Assembly (NCBI GenBank): GCA_002498375.1
Contig: DAHC01000007.1
Coordinates: forward strand, 376-64,375
Length of the DNA stretch: 64,000 nucleotides
DNA from: Methanocorpusculum sp. UBA424
Lineage (GTDB): Archaea; Halobacteriota; Methanomicrobia; Methanomicrobiales; Methanocorpusculaceae
Direction of reading: 5' to 3'
A program made the translations under genes and the position numbers. A model generated the notes under the pieces. It saw only the letters and a program-made list of their open reading frames with translations. It was not told where the DNA came from and ran no database searches. Of this stretch, positions 42,356 through 51,524 are shown piece after piece (the first letter of the stretch is position 1; every line of letters starts with the position of its first letter).

Positions 42356-42600
42356 CGTTACTGGGCATGGACACAAGAGAATATTTAACCGCTTTTCAGG
42401 TATTTCATCTGGAGTGAAGGATTCAGACAGGAAATATGTGATGATTGTGAGGTTATAATTCGGGAAGTATAGGGCAGGATGTGGAAGCATGAGAAAGCCC
42501 ACCGCGTATCTCCTATAACCAAAAAATGGGGCGCCCGGTCGCCCCTTGTAGGTACAAATCGAATCCTTTTAATGTTTATACATCCTTGTAATTAGTGCAA

Positions 42601-42672
42601 GCATCGATAGTGTAGTGGTTATCACTAGGCGTTGCCAACGCCTAAACTCGGGTTCGAGTCCCGGTCGATGCA
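42601..42672 (+). tRNA. tRNA-Gly (GCC)
   Basis: A 72-base cloverleaf. The acceptor stem GCATCGA (42601-42607) pairs with TCGATGC (42665-42671), with discriminator A. The anticodon stem AGGCG/CGCCT encloses the loop TTGCCAA, giving anticodon GCC. The T-loop is GTTCGAGTC. No intron, and CCA is not encoded. Confidence 0.95.
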
Positions 42673-42716
42673 TTCTGTTTTTGGAGAGTTGAAATGATGT
42701 TTCCTTTAGATCAGGT

Positions 42717-43160
42717 ATGTCGATAGTTCTGCTCGGAATTGGAAATCCGCTTCACGCAGACGACGGGGCAGGACCAAAACTTGCGGATATGCTTGCTGGA
42801 ACTCTCGGCGTGACCGCATTCAACTGCGGGACTGCCCCGGAGAACTTCACCGGGCTTGTGCGCAGACTCGATCCCGACCTCCTGATCCTCGCAGACGCTG
42901 CGGATATGGGACTTGCGCCTGGATCGGTCAGGATCATACCTCCGGGAAAGATCCATGACACCTCGGTTGGAACGCACACGCTTCCATTGTATCATCTGGT
43001 CGATTTTTTAGCCGAACCCTCACGAAAAATCGTCGTCATCGGCATCCAGCCGGCGAGTCTTGGATGGGCGGACACCTTGAGTGCCCCGGTTGCATCGGCA
43101 TTAAACGAAATAAAAATGATGATTGCCGAAAACAACCTGCAGAAAATCCCTGTTTTGTGA
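42717..43160 (+). CDS. Hydrogenase maturation protease
   Basis: A 147-residue HycI/HyaD-family endopeptidase, which trims the C-terminus of [NiFe]-hydrogenase large subunits after nickel insertion. The nickel-sensing motif GIGNPLHADDGAG is at residues ~7-19, with a second acidic site in LILADAADMG and a His in THTLPL. In a hydrogenotrophic methanogen the likely substrates are F420-reducing or Ech/Eha-type hydrogenases, none of which are in this window. The gene follows tRNA-Gly by 44 bases. Confidence 0.9.
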   Translation: MSIVLLGIGNPLHADDGAGPKLADMLAGTLGVTAFNCGTAPENFTGLVRRLDPDLLILADAADMGLAPGSVRIIPPGKIHDTSVGTHTLPLYHLVDFLAEPSRKIVVIGIQPASLGWADTLSAPVASALNEIKMMIAENNLQKIPVL

Positions 43161-43213
43161 TTTCGCGTAAAGATAAAGTTAATCACTGTCGAATACCAGA
43201 CATTATTACAATC

Positions 43214-44116
43214 ATGTCCGACATTAAGGTCCCTCTCGACGTCCCACTTGCCATGCGGGACACATATATATCCAATTATAACCTGATCACTGCCGGATCA
43301 GGCCGCCTGATGCTCTTTGCCGGAGATCAGAAAATAGAACACTTAAACGACGATTTCTTTGGTGCAGGAATCGCCGAAGATGATGCCGATCCCGAACACC
43401 TCTTCCGCATCGCATCCAAAGGAAAGATCGGCGTTCTCGCTGCACAACTCGGACTCATCGTACGGTATGCAGGAGACTACCCTTCAGTTCCCTATCTCGT
43501 GAAGATGAACTCCAAGTCGCATCTGGTGAACGTTTCCCAGAAGGATCCGGTCTCCCCGCAGCTTTGGAGTGTTGAGCAGATCGTCGATATCGCCCAAGAA
43601 TCCGGAATAAAGATCGCCGGTGTGGGCTATACGATCTATCTCGGCAGCGAAAACGAAGCAGACATGCTTGCCGAAGCTGCCCAGATCATCAACGAAGCAC
43701 ACTTCTACGGCCTCGTAAGCGTGCTCTGGATCTACCCCAGAGGAAAAGCCGTTGGCGATGAAAAAGATCCCCACCTCATCGCCGGAGCGGCAGGTGTCGC
43801 CGCATGCCTCGGCAGCGATTTCGTTAAAGTCAACGCACCCAAAAAAGACGGAAAAACCTCACCCGAACTTCTCAGAGAAGCGGTTCGCGCAGCCGGCCGC
43901 ACAAAACTCGTTTGTGCCGGAGGCTCGACCACCACGGAAGAGAAGTTCCTCAGCGAACTCTATGACCAGATCCATGTCGGCGGAGCCGCAGGAAACGCGA
44001 CCGGGAGAAACATCCACCAGAAATCCCTGGATGATGCAGTCAAATTCTGCAATGCGATCTATGCGATCACCGTGGAAAATAAAAGTGTGAGCGACGCAAT
44101 CGCTCTTCTCAAATAA
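43214..44116 (+). CDS. Class I fructose-bisphosphate aldolase, archaeal/DeoC-LsrF type
   Basis: A 300-residue aldolase-family protein of the archaeal class I group (DhnA/LsrF-like TIM barrel). It cleaves or forms fructose 1,6-bisphosphate by a Schiff base, or serves the related archaeal aromatic/ADTH pathway. Visible motifs are LFAGDQKIEHLNDD near the N-terminus, LWIYPRGKAV and the Schiff-base region DFVKVNAP, followed by VCAGGSTTTEEKFL. ATG 43214 follows the hydrogenase protease gene by 53 bases; longer in-frame starts overlap that gene and are not family-like. Confidence 0.85.
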   Translation: MSDIKVPLDVPLAMRDTYISNYNLITAGSGRLMLFAGDQKIEHLNDDFFGAGIAEDDADPEHLFRIASKGKIGVLAAQLGLIVRYAGDYPSVPYLVKMNSKSHLVNVSQKDPVSPQLWSVEQIVDIAQESGIKIAGVGYTIYLGSENEADMLAEAAQIINEAHFYGLVSVLWIYPRGKAVGDEKDPHLIAGAAGVAACLGSDFVKVNAPKKDGKTSPELLREAVRAAGRTKLVCAGGSTTTEEKFLSELYDQIHVGGAAGNATGRNIHQKSLDDAVKFCNAIYAITVENKSVSDAIALLK

Positions 44117-44221
44117 TATTCTCTTTTCATTACATTTTTTTGGAATGCACAGCGCAGCACGGTCCGTGCCGATGTATATCCAGTTCCCTTAATTACCAAA
44201 AAAGCACAATAGTACGTCATT

Positions 44222-45724
44222 ATGAATGATGCAGAGGTCCTGATGAACCCCAACGACTTGGTACAGTATCTGAAAAAAAGTCCTGAATACTTTACAAAAG
44301 ACGATATACTCCGTTTCTGTGAAGAAAACGATGTCAAAATGGTCAACTTCCGTTACGTTGCCTGCGACGGAAAACTGAAGACCCTGAACTTTGCGATATC
44401 TTCCAAAGAATATCTCGATACCATCCTATCTGACGGCGAACGCGTCGACGGCAGCAATCTATTCTCCTTCATCGACGCAGCAAGCTCTGACCTCTATGTC
44501 GTTCCGCGGTACAGCACCGCGTTCATGGATCCCTTCTCCGAGGTCCCGACCTTAAACATCCTCTGTTCCTATTATGACAGCACCGGGCGTCCCCTCAATT
44601 CATCCCCGGAGTACATCCTTCGTCAGGCCGAAACCGCATTCAAAAAACACACCGGCATGGAGTTCAAGTGTCTTGGAGAACTCGAATACTATGTCATCTG
44701 TGAAGAAGAGGCGCTCTACCCTGCACGCGATCAGAAAGGATACCATGAATCAGGTCCCTTCTGCAAATTCGAAGCAATGCGCACCGAAGCAATGCTTATG
44801 CTTTCCCGTGCAGGCGGCCAGATCAAATACGGCCACTCCGAAGTCGGCAGTTTCACTAAAGACGGCTACTATTATGAGCAGCATGAGATCGAGTTCCTGC
44901 CGACAAACCCGGTGTTTGCCGTCGAACAGATCATCATCGCCAAATGGATCCTCCGCATGCTCGGCGCCCAGTACGGCGTAGAAGTCTCCTTCGCTCCGAA
45001 GATCACCGTCGGCAAAGCAGGTTCCGGCCTCCACTTCCACATGCTTGCCGAAAAGAACGGCAAAAACGTCATGATCAAAGACGGCGTGCTTTCCGACACC
45101 GCCAAACGCATGATCGTCGGTATCCTCGACATCGGCGATGCAGTCACCGCGTTTGGAAACACCATCCCCACCTCCTACCTCAGACTTGTCCCGCACCAGG
45201 AAGCGCCGACCTACATCTGCTGGGGCGACCGGAACCGGTCCGTCGTCGTTCGCGTTCCTCTCGGCTGGACAGGTTCCACCGACATGGCGGCCGAAGCAAA
45301 CTTCGGTCTCAAACGCAAAGCCGACAAAATCTCCAAACAGACCTTCGAATACCGTGTAGCCGACGGATCTGCCGATATCTACGAAACCGTCGCCTGCCTG
45401 ATCTGCGGCGCTATCCACGGACTCGGCATGAACGGCGCTCTTACCAAAGCAGACGAACTCTACGCTTCCGGCAACATCTTCAACGAGGAGTACAAATCGT
45501 TCCTCAAGACCCTGCGTCAGCTGCCGACCTGCTGTTCCGAGTCTGCCGACATCCTTATCGCCAAGCGCAAGATATTCGAACGCGACGAGATCTTCCCGGC
45601 AGGCGTTATCGAAGCGCAGGCTGCAAAGCTGAAGGCATTCAACGACCAGGGTCTCTCCGACCGGATCCTCGGCGACGCAAAAGCCTTCTCGGAACTTGTG
45701 GAAAAGTACATCCACATCGCCTGA
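44222..45724 (+). CDS. Glutamine synthetase family protein
   Basis: A 500-residue glutamine-synthetase-fold ligase. The ATP-site signature reads GSGLHFHML (residues ~282-290). The glutamate-binding region has NRSVVVRVPLG, and the metal-binding Glu is in FKCLGELEYYV and EQHEIEFLP. It is longer than typical archaeal GlnA and the N-terminal region is diverged, so it could be a gamma-glutamyl-amine ligase or another GS paralogue, not the main ammonia-assimilating enzyme. I cannot tell which from the sequence. Confidence 0.85.
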   Translation: MNDAEVLMNPNDLVQYLKKSPEYFTKDDILRFCEENDVKMVNFRYVACDGKLKTLNFAISSKEYLDTILSDGERVDGSNLFSFIDAASSDLYVVPRYSTAFMDPFSEVPTLNILCSYYDSTGRPLNSSPEYILRQAETAFKKHTGMEFKCLGELEYYVICEEEALYPARDQKGYHESGPFCKFEAMRTEAMLMLSRAGGQIKYGHSEVGSFTKDGYYYEQHEIEFLPTNPVFAVEQIIIAKWILRMLGAQYGVEVSFAPKITVGKAGSGLHFHMLAEKNGKNVMIKDGVLSDTAKRMIVGILDIGDAVTAFGNTIPTSYLRLVPHQEAPTYICWGDRNRSVVVRVPLGWTGSTDMAAEANFGLKRKADKISKQTFEYRVADGSADIYETVACLICGAIHGLGMNGALTKADELYASGNIFNEEYKSFLKTLRQLPTCCSESADILIAKRKIFERDEIFPAGVIEAQAAKLKAFNDQGLSDRILGDAKAFSELVEKYIHIA

Positions 45725-45737
45725 ACAGTAATATCAT

Positions 45738-46214
45738 ATGGGATTATTAGGCAACATCGAACGTGCTCTAGGCGTCTGGTATCCGGATAAGGACACGGAA
45801 CCAGACGACGGAAACCCCTTGGTAGCTCTGGCGTTTCGCGAGTATGTGATCAAACGGCTCGGCAGCGGCTGGACGGCGACCGGCCGCGAAGAACGGCAAT
45901 TAGGGGAGCCGGATCTTCTTGCTCTGAGGGATGCGGACGAGGTCCGTTTTGATCTGGTCACCTGTTACCGGAGCAGGATGTTTGTCGGTGAGGACGGCGA
46001 AGCCTATCTGCCGTGGACGACGCAGGAGATCTTCGACAAATATCTTGCCTATGCAAAAGCCGAGGGAAATCCCTTCTACGTTGTCTTCGGCCTCCACGGT
46101 TTTGCGGATGTGCCGAAGTTTCTCTTCGTCCTTCCTTTGGAAAAGGCCGTGACCGATCTGAAAAAAAGTGTTCTTCAGCAGTATGAGATCCCGGCAGACC
46201 GGGATCTGTTCTGA
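45738..46214 (+). CDS. Conserved hypothetical protein, possibly nuclease-like
   Basis: A 158-residue soluble protein of no family I recognise. The pattern GEPDLLALRDADEVRFDLVTC, with an acidic pair followed by beta-strand-like residues, vaguely recalls PD-(D/E)xK folds, but the Lys is missing from the expected place. It starts 13 bases after the glutamine-synthetase-like gene and is probably co-transcribed. Function unknown. Confidence 0.6.
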   Translation: MGLLGNIERALGVWYPDKDTEPDDGNPLVALAFREYVIKRLGSGWTATGREERQLGEPDLLALRDADEVRFDLVTCYRSRMFVGEDGEAYLPWTTQEIFDKYLAYAKAEGNPFYVVFGLHGFADVPKFLFVLPLEKAVTDLKKSVLQQYEIPADRDLF

Positions 46215-46348
46215 TCTGCGCGGTTTTCCGGCATTGATCCCGGCGGGGTGCCGACCACCCTGTTTTTTCGCATTTTCCCTGTTTTCACTCAGAGACCTGC
46301 TGACTCGAACCGAACGTGTTATATGTCAACACGTGTCACACTTATGAT

Positions 46349-46462
46349 ATGATATTGGGATTACCCGACATTACAGTATTTGCTATTGGCGGAGCCATTG
46401 TATTATCTATCATCCTCCTGCTGATATGGGGCATTACATTCCCTAAGGAGAAGGAGGAGTGA
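46349..46462 (+). CDS. Symporter small accessory protein (37 aa)
   Basis: A 37-residue single-helix membrane protein: a short polar start (MILGLPDIT), one hydrophobic helix (residues ~9-29), then a charged tail (PKEKEE). It ends one base before the ATG of the sodium:solute symporter, and its last codons contain the AAGGAGGAG that serves as the symporter's ribosome-binding site. Tiny single-helix partners of this kind occur upstream of SSF transporters in archaea; a stabilising or regulatory role is inferred. Confidence 0.75.
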   Translation: MILGLPDITVFAIGGAIVLSIILLLIWGITFPKEKEE

Positions 46463-46463
46463 T

Positions 46464-48038
46464 ATGGCACTTGCCGGAGACAGCATACTTATCACGTTTG
46501 TACTCATCGCTGTGTACTTTGTAGTTTTACTTGGTATCGGCGTGTGGGCATCAAAGAAGATCAAAAGCTCTGAAGACTATATGCTTGCGGGCCGAAGTCT
46601 CGGGTTCTGGCTGTTTACCCTGCTGATCGTCTGTTCGATCTGCAGCGGCATGACGCTTGTCGGAACCAGCGGATTCGGCTTTGCTTCAGGCTGGCCGGGC
46701 TTTTGGGAGCAGATATTCGTGCCTCTGTCGGCAGCATTCTGTATCATCTTCTTTGGTTCAAAACTCAATAAGATCGGAAGAAAAAACGGGTGCATGACTC
46801 TTGAGGATTACTTCGCACTCAGGTATGAAAACACCCGGGAGCTGCGCGCTCTTTCGGCTCTTGCCAGCATCGCTGTTTCTCTGGTGTATCTCGTCGGTCA
46901 GTACACCGCCATCAGTATCGTTTTGATCTGGGTGTTCGGTCTGGAACACTGGCAGGCTCTCCTGATTGCAGGCGTCATCATCACCGCATACACGGTGATA
47001 GGAGGTCTTTACGCCGTTTCATGGACCGGACTTGTCCAGGGTCTGATCCTTATCTTCGGTGTTATCCTCGTTGCACCCTTTATCCTCACCTATGCGGGAG
47101 GTATCGAACATATCAACATCGTGCTTGCGACGATCGATCCGAACCTGGTAATGCCCTGGTTCCCGTCGGGAAGTACTGCGGCGTATGCATACTGCACGCC
47201 GGAATACCTCTTCTCGTTTGGTATCCTGCTGATCGTGGGTCTTGCCTGCGCCCCGCATGTTCTTTCGAATGTGTTTGCGGCACGCAAAACTTCCTACTTC
47301 AAGTGGGCGCCGATCGTGGCATTCCTGATCTATCTTGTGATCATGCTGCTCGTGAAACTCTGCGGAATGGCCGTCAGATCCATGCAGGCCGACGGACTCC
47401 TCGCGGGTATTGTGCCGGAGGGGGGAAAAGTCGCGGACTTTGCGCTCATGTACGGTCTCCAGGCGGCAAGCCCGAGTATCCTGATCACCGGTCTTTTTGC
47501 CGTGATCGTTCTTTCAGCGGTGATGTCGACGACCGACCGACTGATGCTGACGGTCGGAACGACCTTCTCCTGGGATATCTTCAAGACCATGCTCAGGCCG
47601 AAAGCCACCGAACGTCAGGTCGTGGTCGTCAGTCAGATATGTGTTCTGATTGCGGCAGTGATCTCGCTGATCCTTGCGATCAACCCGCCGGAGATGCTCG
47701 CATTTCTGATCTGGCTGGGTATCGGTCTGATGCTCTGCGCATTTGCCGTGCCTATGATCGCCGGTCTTTACTGGAGAAGGGCGACTGCAAAGGGGGCTAT
47801 TGCCAGTATGCTGGTCGGTCTGATTTCCTGTCTGGCATTTGGAGCATACTATAACTTCGTGGAAAAACTGCCGATGCACTTCTCGATCTACGCACTGGTT
47901 TGTGCGATCGCGGCGATGATCATCGTCAGTCTGCTTACGAAGAAGAACTCCGACAAGGCGCTTGATATGACCTACACGGGCATGTACCTTCACCCGAGGG
48001 ATGAACCACACTCTGCGACTGAAGAGTCAAAAGAGTAA
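46464..48038 (+). CDS. Sodium:solute symporter family protein
   Basis: A 524-residue SSF transporter with about 13 transmembrane helices. It uses the sodium gradient to import a small solute (the family includes proline, pantothenate, acetate and sugars). SSF landmarks are SSEDYMLAGRSLGFWLFTLL near residue 34, the sodium-site region GLFAVIVLSAVMSTTDRLML and LEDYFALRYEN. The substrate is not readable; acetate or an amino acid is plausible in a methanogen. It is translationally linked to the 37-residue protein upstream. Confidence 0.92.
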   Translation: MALAGDSILITFVLIAVYFVVLLGIGVWASKKIKSSEDYMLAGRSLGFWLFTLLIVCSICSGMTLVGTSGFGFASGWPGFWEQIFVPLSAAFCIIFFGSKLNKIGRKNGCMTLEDYFALRYENTRELRALSALASIAVSLVYLVGQYTAISIVLIWVFGLEHWQALLIAGVIITAYTVIGGLYAVSWTGLVQGLILIFGVILVAPFILTYAGGIEHINIVLATIDPNLVMPWFPSGSTAAYAYCTPEYLFSFGILLIVGLACAPHVLSNVFAARKTSYFKWAPIVAFLIYLVIMLLVKLCGMAVRSMQADGLLAGIVPEGGKVADFALMYGLQAASPSILITGLFAVIVLSAVMSTTDRLMLTVGTTFSWDIFKTMLRPKATERQVVVVSQICVLIAAVISLILAINPPEMLAFLIWLGIGLMLCAFAVPMIAGLYWRRATAKGAIASMLVGLISCLAFGAYYNFVEKLPMHFSIYALVCAIAAMIIVSLLTKKNSDKALDMTYTGMYLHPRDEPHSATEESKE

Positions 48039-48040
48039 CT

Positions 48041-48049
48041 TCTTTTTTT
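48041..48049 (+). terminator. Oligo-T end after symporter
   Basis: A run TCTTTTTTT starting 3 bases after the symporter stop codon, followed by repeat locus M. It is a typical archaeal termination signal. Confidence 0.5.
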
Positions 48050-48097
48050 ACGCGAACGGGTTCCCGGGTCGCAGGTTTCAATTCATTTTCTGATCTA

Positions 48098-48323
48098 GGG
48101 GGTGCGGGGAAGTGACTGCGGGTTGGACGCTGAAAGCGGCCGACATCAGCTGAGCAAACCGAAGGTTTGCGAATCGGCCCGCGGTGAAAATATCTTATTT
48201 TCGAGGAGAACAGGATCTACGGTTTTCTCGCAATAAAAAAGCATTGGTCGCAAGTCTATCGACTTGGTCGCAAATCAAAGATTTGCTCGGCTGAGGGCTA
48301 GCCTATCGGCTCACCCCGCCCGC
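48098..48323. repeat. Hairpin-mosaic intergenic repeat, locus M
   Basis: A long copy between the converging symporter and acyl-CoA synthetase genes. It opens GGGGTGCGGGGAAG, carries CGCT-GAA-AGCG and GCAAACC-GAA-GGTTTGC, and closes GCGGTGAAAATATCTTA. After ~50 bases a second set follows (GCAAGTC-TATC-GACTTGG, GCAAATC-AAA-GATTTGC, GCC-TAT-CGGC). No gene in 48039-48357. Confidence 0.8.
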
Positions 48324-48357
48324 AAAAAAATATGAGAGGCAGACCAGACCGTGCAGA

Positions 48358-50421
48358 TCAGCGATCCGCAGTCCAGCTCAGGTGTCCAAGGGCACGGTAG
48401 GTAAACTCCAGCTCCTCGAAGACCAGGATGTTGTTCTTCTTCAAGAGATCGACACCCGGCTTTAAGCAGTCTCCTCCAACGAAGGTTCCAACCAGCAGAT
48501 TGTCGGTGCGCTTCGAGTTGTCGATCAGGATCTGGGCGACCCGGTCGGGTGCCAGAACTTTGTTCGGGAAGTTGACCAGGATCGCCATATCCCAGAGATC
48601 CTCGTTCTTGCACAGAACATCAAAGACCCCTCTGAACCGTGCCTCCGTGGCATCGCCTAAGAGATCGATCGGGTTGTTCTTGTTCCAGAACGGCGGAAGG
48701 AAGGTGTTCAGCTCATCGATGATGTGCTTGGGCAGATCGACGATCTCAATACCCCAGGTCTCGGCGTAATCATTAGAGAGAACGGCGAATCCACCTGCAT
48801 TGGTGATCACGACCGCACGGCGGCCGGTCAGCGGCTTTTTCAGATCGCCGAGAGCTTTTGCCACCTTGAATGCGCCCGGAAGGGTCTTCACCGGAACAAC
48901 ACCGCACTTTCTGAATGCCTCCATGTAGACCTCGAATGCACCGGAAAGGGAACCGGTGTGGGAAGCGGCTGCCGCCTGACCTCTCTTCGAAGAACCTGCT
49001 TTGATGGCAACGATCGGTTTTGTCTTGGTGATCTCCTTTGCCATCTCCATGAATGCCACACCGTTTTTGATCTCCTCAACGTAGAGGATGATCGATTTCG
49101 TGTGCGGGTCACGGGCTGCATAACTCATGTAGTCGAGGAAGTCCAGATCACACTGGTTTCCGACCGAAACGACCTCGGAGTATCCCATCTCGGAGCCTTC
49201 CGAAAGGGAGATTCCAACAACTGCGTTGACGATCGCTCCCGACTGGGAAATGAACGCGATATCACCCGGCAGAGGCGAGGTGGACACATACGTCGTATCG
49301 AGTTTAAAGGGCGGAAGGATCAGACCAAGACAGTTTGGACCGACGATACGGATACCGTAGTTCTTGGCGATCTCGACCATACGGGTCTCAAGCGCCCGTC
49401 CGTCCTCGTCCATCTCCTTGAATCCTGCGGTGATAACGACCGCCATCTTCACGCCTTTCTGGCCGCACTCGCTCATGATCGCCGGAACGAGCTGAGCAGG
49501 AACGGTGATAACGACCATATCCACGTGACCGGGGATAGCCGAGAGAGTCGGGTAGCATTTGACGCCCTGGATCTCGTCGCGTTTGTTGTTCACCGGGTAG
49601 ACTTTGCCGGGGAACTGGAGAATATTGCGGAACACCGCGTATCCCATCTTGGTCGGATCATCGGAAGCACCGATCACGGCGACGCTTCTTGGCTTATAGT
49701 AGTCAAGCGGAACGATCTTTGCCGGATCGTAGTGGGCCGGAAGTTCGACCGGTTCGTCCTGAACGATGACGCGTGCATCGACTGCACAGCCGCCCTTCTC
49801 GTAGAGTCTGAGGGGATTGATATCGAACTCAACAACAGTATCGTTCTTCTCAAAGAACGCACAGGCGTTCTTTAATGTCTGGAACAGGAACTCCTCATCC
49901 AGAGGGGCCTGACCACGGTATCCTCTGATAAGGGTATATGCTTTGATCTGGTGGATCAGACTTCTGATATCCTCGTCGTCGCAGGGTAAGAGCCGGATCC
50001 CGACATCTTTATAGAACTCGACTAAGGTACCGCCAAGACCGAAGGTGAGGACACGGCCGAATGCCGGGTCGATCTTTCCGCCGATGATCAGCTCGAGACC
50101 GGGTTTTGCCATCTCTTCGACGATGACGCCTTTGATCTCTGCTGAAGCATCATAGGCTTTTGCAGAGGTTACGATTTTATTGAATGCTTCTTTTGCTTCA
50201 GCATCCGTCTTGATCCCGACAATCACTCCGCCCGCATCGCTTTTGTGGATGATCTGGGGGGAGACGATTTTCATTACTACGGGATAACCGATTTTTGTTG
50301 CGGCTTTTGCAGCATCGTCCGGTGTCTGGACGATCTCAAAGGCCGGAGCAGGTACATTAAACTGACGCAGAAGGTCATATCCGTCTGCTTCAGAGAGCAT
50401 TTTGGTAGCTTTGACTGACAT
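48358..50421 (-). CDS. ADP-forming acetate/acyl-CoA synthetase, beta-alpha fusion
   Basis: A 687-residue NDP-forming acyl-CoA synthetase that interconverts acyl-CoA, ADP and phosphate with acid, ATP and CoA. The ATP-grasp beta part comes first (residues ~1-220: GYPVVMKIVSPQIIHKSDAGG, LTFGLGGTLVEFYKD). The CoA-binding alpha part follows (RSVAVIGASDDPTKMGY, GPNCLGL, ISQSGA), with the phosphorylated-His region ASHTGSLSG near residue 500. Many archaeal homologues have alpha before beta or separate subunits, so this is a permuted order. It may serve acetate activation or energy conservation. Confidence 0.92.
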   Translation of the reverse strand: MSVKATKMLSEADGYDLLRQFNVPAPAFEIVQTPDDAAKAATKIGYPVVMKIVSPQIIHKSDAGGVIVGIKTDAEAKEAFNKIVTSAKAYDASAEIKGVIVEEMAKPGLELIIGGKIDPAFGRVLTFGLGGTLVEFYKDVGIRLLPCDDEDIRSLIHQIKAYTLIRGYRGQAPLDEEFLFQTLKNACAFFEKNDTVVEFDINPLRLYEKGGCAVDARVIVQDEPVELPAHYDPAKIVPLDYYKPRSVAVIGASDDPTKMGYAVFRNILQFPGKVYPVNNKRDEIQGVKCYPTLSAIPGHVDMVVITVPAQLVPAIMSECGQKGVKMAVVITAGFKEMDEDGRALETRMVEIAKNYGIRIVGPNCLGLILPPFKLDTTYVSTSPLPGDIAFISQSGAIVNAVVGISLSEGSEMGYSEVVSVGNQCDLDFLDYMSYAARDPHTKSIILYVEEIKNGVAFMEMAKEITKTKPIVAIKAGSSKRGQAAAASHTGSLSGAFEVYMEAFRKCGVVPVKTLPGAFKVAKALGDLKKPLTGRRAVVITNAGGFAVLSNDYAETWGIEIVDLPKHIIDELNTFLPPFWNKNNPIDLLGDATEARFRGVFDVLCKNEDLWDMAILVNFPNKVLAPDRVAQILIDNSKRTDNLLVGTFVGGDCLKPGVDLLKKNNILVFEELEFTYRALGHLSWTADR

Positions 50422-50480
50422 GTCGGTACTCCAGTAGGTATCTCGTTCGCAGGAGTCATTTCCCGCGAATCCGAATTATA

Positions 50481-50490
50481 CATTATTTAT
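50481..50490 (-). promoter_or_regulatory. TATA-like box of the acyl-CoA synthetase gene
   Basis: Minus-strand ATAAATAATG, 60 bases before the synthetase ATG in an AT-rich stretch. It is the best TATA candidate upstream of this gene. Confidence 0.4.
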
Positions 50491-50707
50491 CATGTAGATT
50501 TGATATATACTCTGTGGTTTGAGATAATTATTCTGTGATTGCCTGTGCTGTATTTCAACATTTGTCGAAGGTGCGCGCACGATCTGACGACAGATTTTCA
50601 AAACGAAATGAACATTTCAGCACAATCCAGCCCCAAGGGGAACCCGGATTACTCTTTCGGTTGTTTTGCGGCACTATTGATGGATAAAAAAAGTGAAAAT
50701 GTTGAAT

Positions 50708-51112
50708 TCAGTATTCCTGAGTTTCGGATTCGACGTCCGAAGGGGCGTCTTCGGCCGAAATCTCCGGTATCTCTTCGGACGAGGCGGACTCATCGTGGAA
50801 TTTGCTGCGGTACGCAGTAAGAGCGGCCGCATACTCCTCGGATTCGTGGAACCCTTTGAGGAAACTGTCTCTTGTCGCACAGAGCGTTTCACCTGCCTGC
50901 TGTTCGGATGACTCCTCCAGCATGCCTTCGAGAGCGGCCTGTTCAGCGAAGTAGTTGCTCATGGACCGGCAGTAATTGAGCAGACTCTCTGCGGCCTCCT
51001 TCTCTTTCCTGAGCTGCTTGAGCGTCTTCTTTGCCGTCTTCGTCTTCTTCACGAGTTTCTTGGAAGCTTCCTTACTTGCTTTTTTGTCTTTTTTTGATTT
51101 ACCCGAGGCCAT
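50708..51112 (-). CDS. Lysine-rich coiled-coil protein
   Basis: A 134-residue protein with an extremely basic N-terminus (residues ~3-35, mostly Lys, Ala and Ser: KSKKDKKASKEASKKLVKK), a central helical segment and an acidic, Glu/Ser-rich tail. It has no catalytic motif. The opposite charges of the two ends suggest nucleic-acid or ribosome binding with self-masking, but that is speculation. ATG 51112 is preferred to an in-frame start 24 bases earlier because the basic domain begins there. Confidence 0.6.
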   Translation of the reverse strand: MASGKSKKDKKASKEASKKLVKKTKTAKKTLKQLRKEKEAAESLLNYCRSMSNYFAEQAALEGMLEESSEQQAGETLCATRDSFLKGFHESEEYAAALTAYRSKFHDESASSEEIPEISAEDAPSDVESETQEY

Positions 51113-51329
51113 GATTGAAACAACTCCGTTAACCATGAATTAGGAGTTCTTCTATTAATAGTGTTTGGATGGAGTACTGCAGGGGTCCGTATTTTCCCAG
51201 AAAATACCGGTGAATTCTCCGGATTTGACCCCGATTCAGGACCAAAACAGAAATAAAAGCCGTCTCATCCGTTTTGTCTGCGAAGATACGATCCTTTTTA
51301 TCTCAGACGTCCAACCTGTATCCACGATC

Positions 51330-51524
51330 ATGAAAGAGGGAAATCTGCGCAGGAATATTCATCCGGGAGATGCGGTGGCAATAATTCTGAAAAAAGATCA
51401 GGGGACGGGAGCGTTGACGTTTGGGCGGGTCGCAGATATTCTGACCAACTCCCCCAATCATCCTCACGGGATCAAGGTCAGGCTCACCGACGGATCGGTC
51501 GGCCGGGTGCAGGAGATCTACTGA
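51330..51524 (+). CDS. YwbE family protein
   Basis: A 64-residue YwbE-type protein: RRNIHPGDAVAIILKKDQGTG, GRVADILTNSPNHPHGIKV and GSVGRVQEI are the family's conserved segments. It reads as a small beta-barrel of unknown function, found in bacteria and archaea. ATG 51330 is chosen because the conserved domain starts six residues later. The 3' end overlaps the 3' end of the convergent DUF89 gene by 7 bases. Confidence 0.8.
   Translation: MKEGNLRRNIHPGDAVAIILKKDQGTGALTFGRVADILTNSPNHPHGIKVRLTDGSVGRVQEIY

Noticed and set aside
44750..45715. A 321-codon minus-strand frame
   Set aside because: Mirror frame of the glutamine-synthetase-family gene; the Asp/Gly/Phe-rich composition is an antisense artefact.
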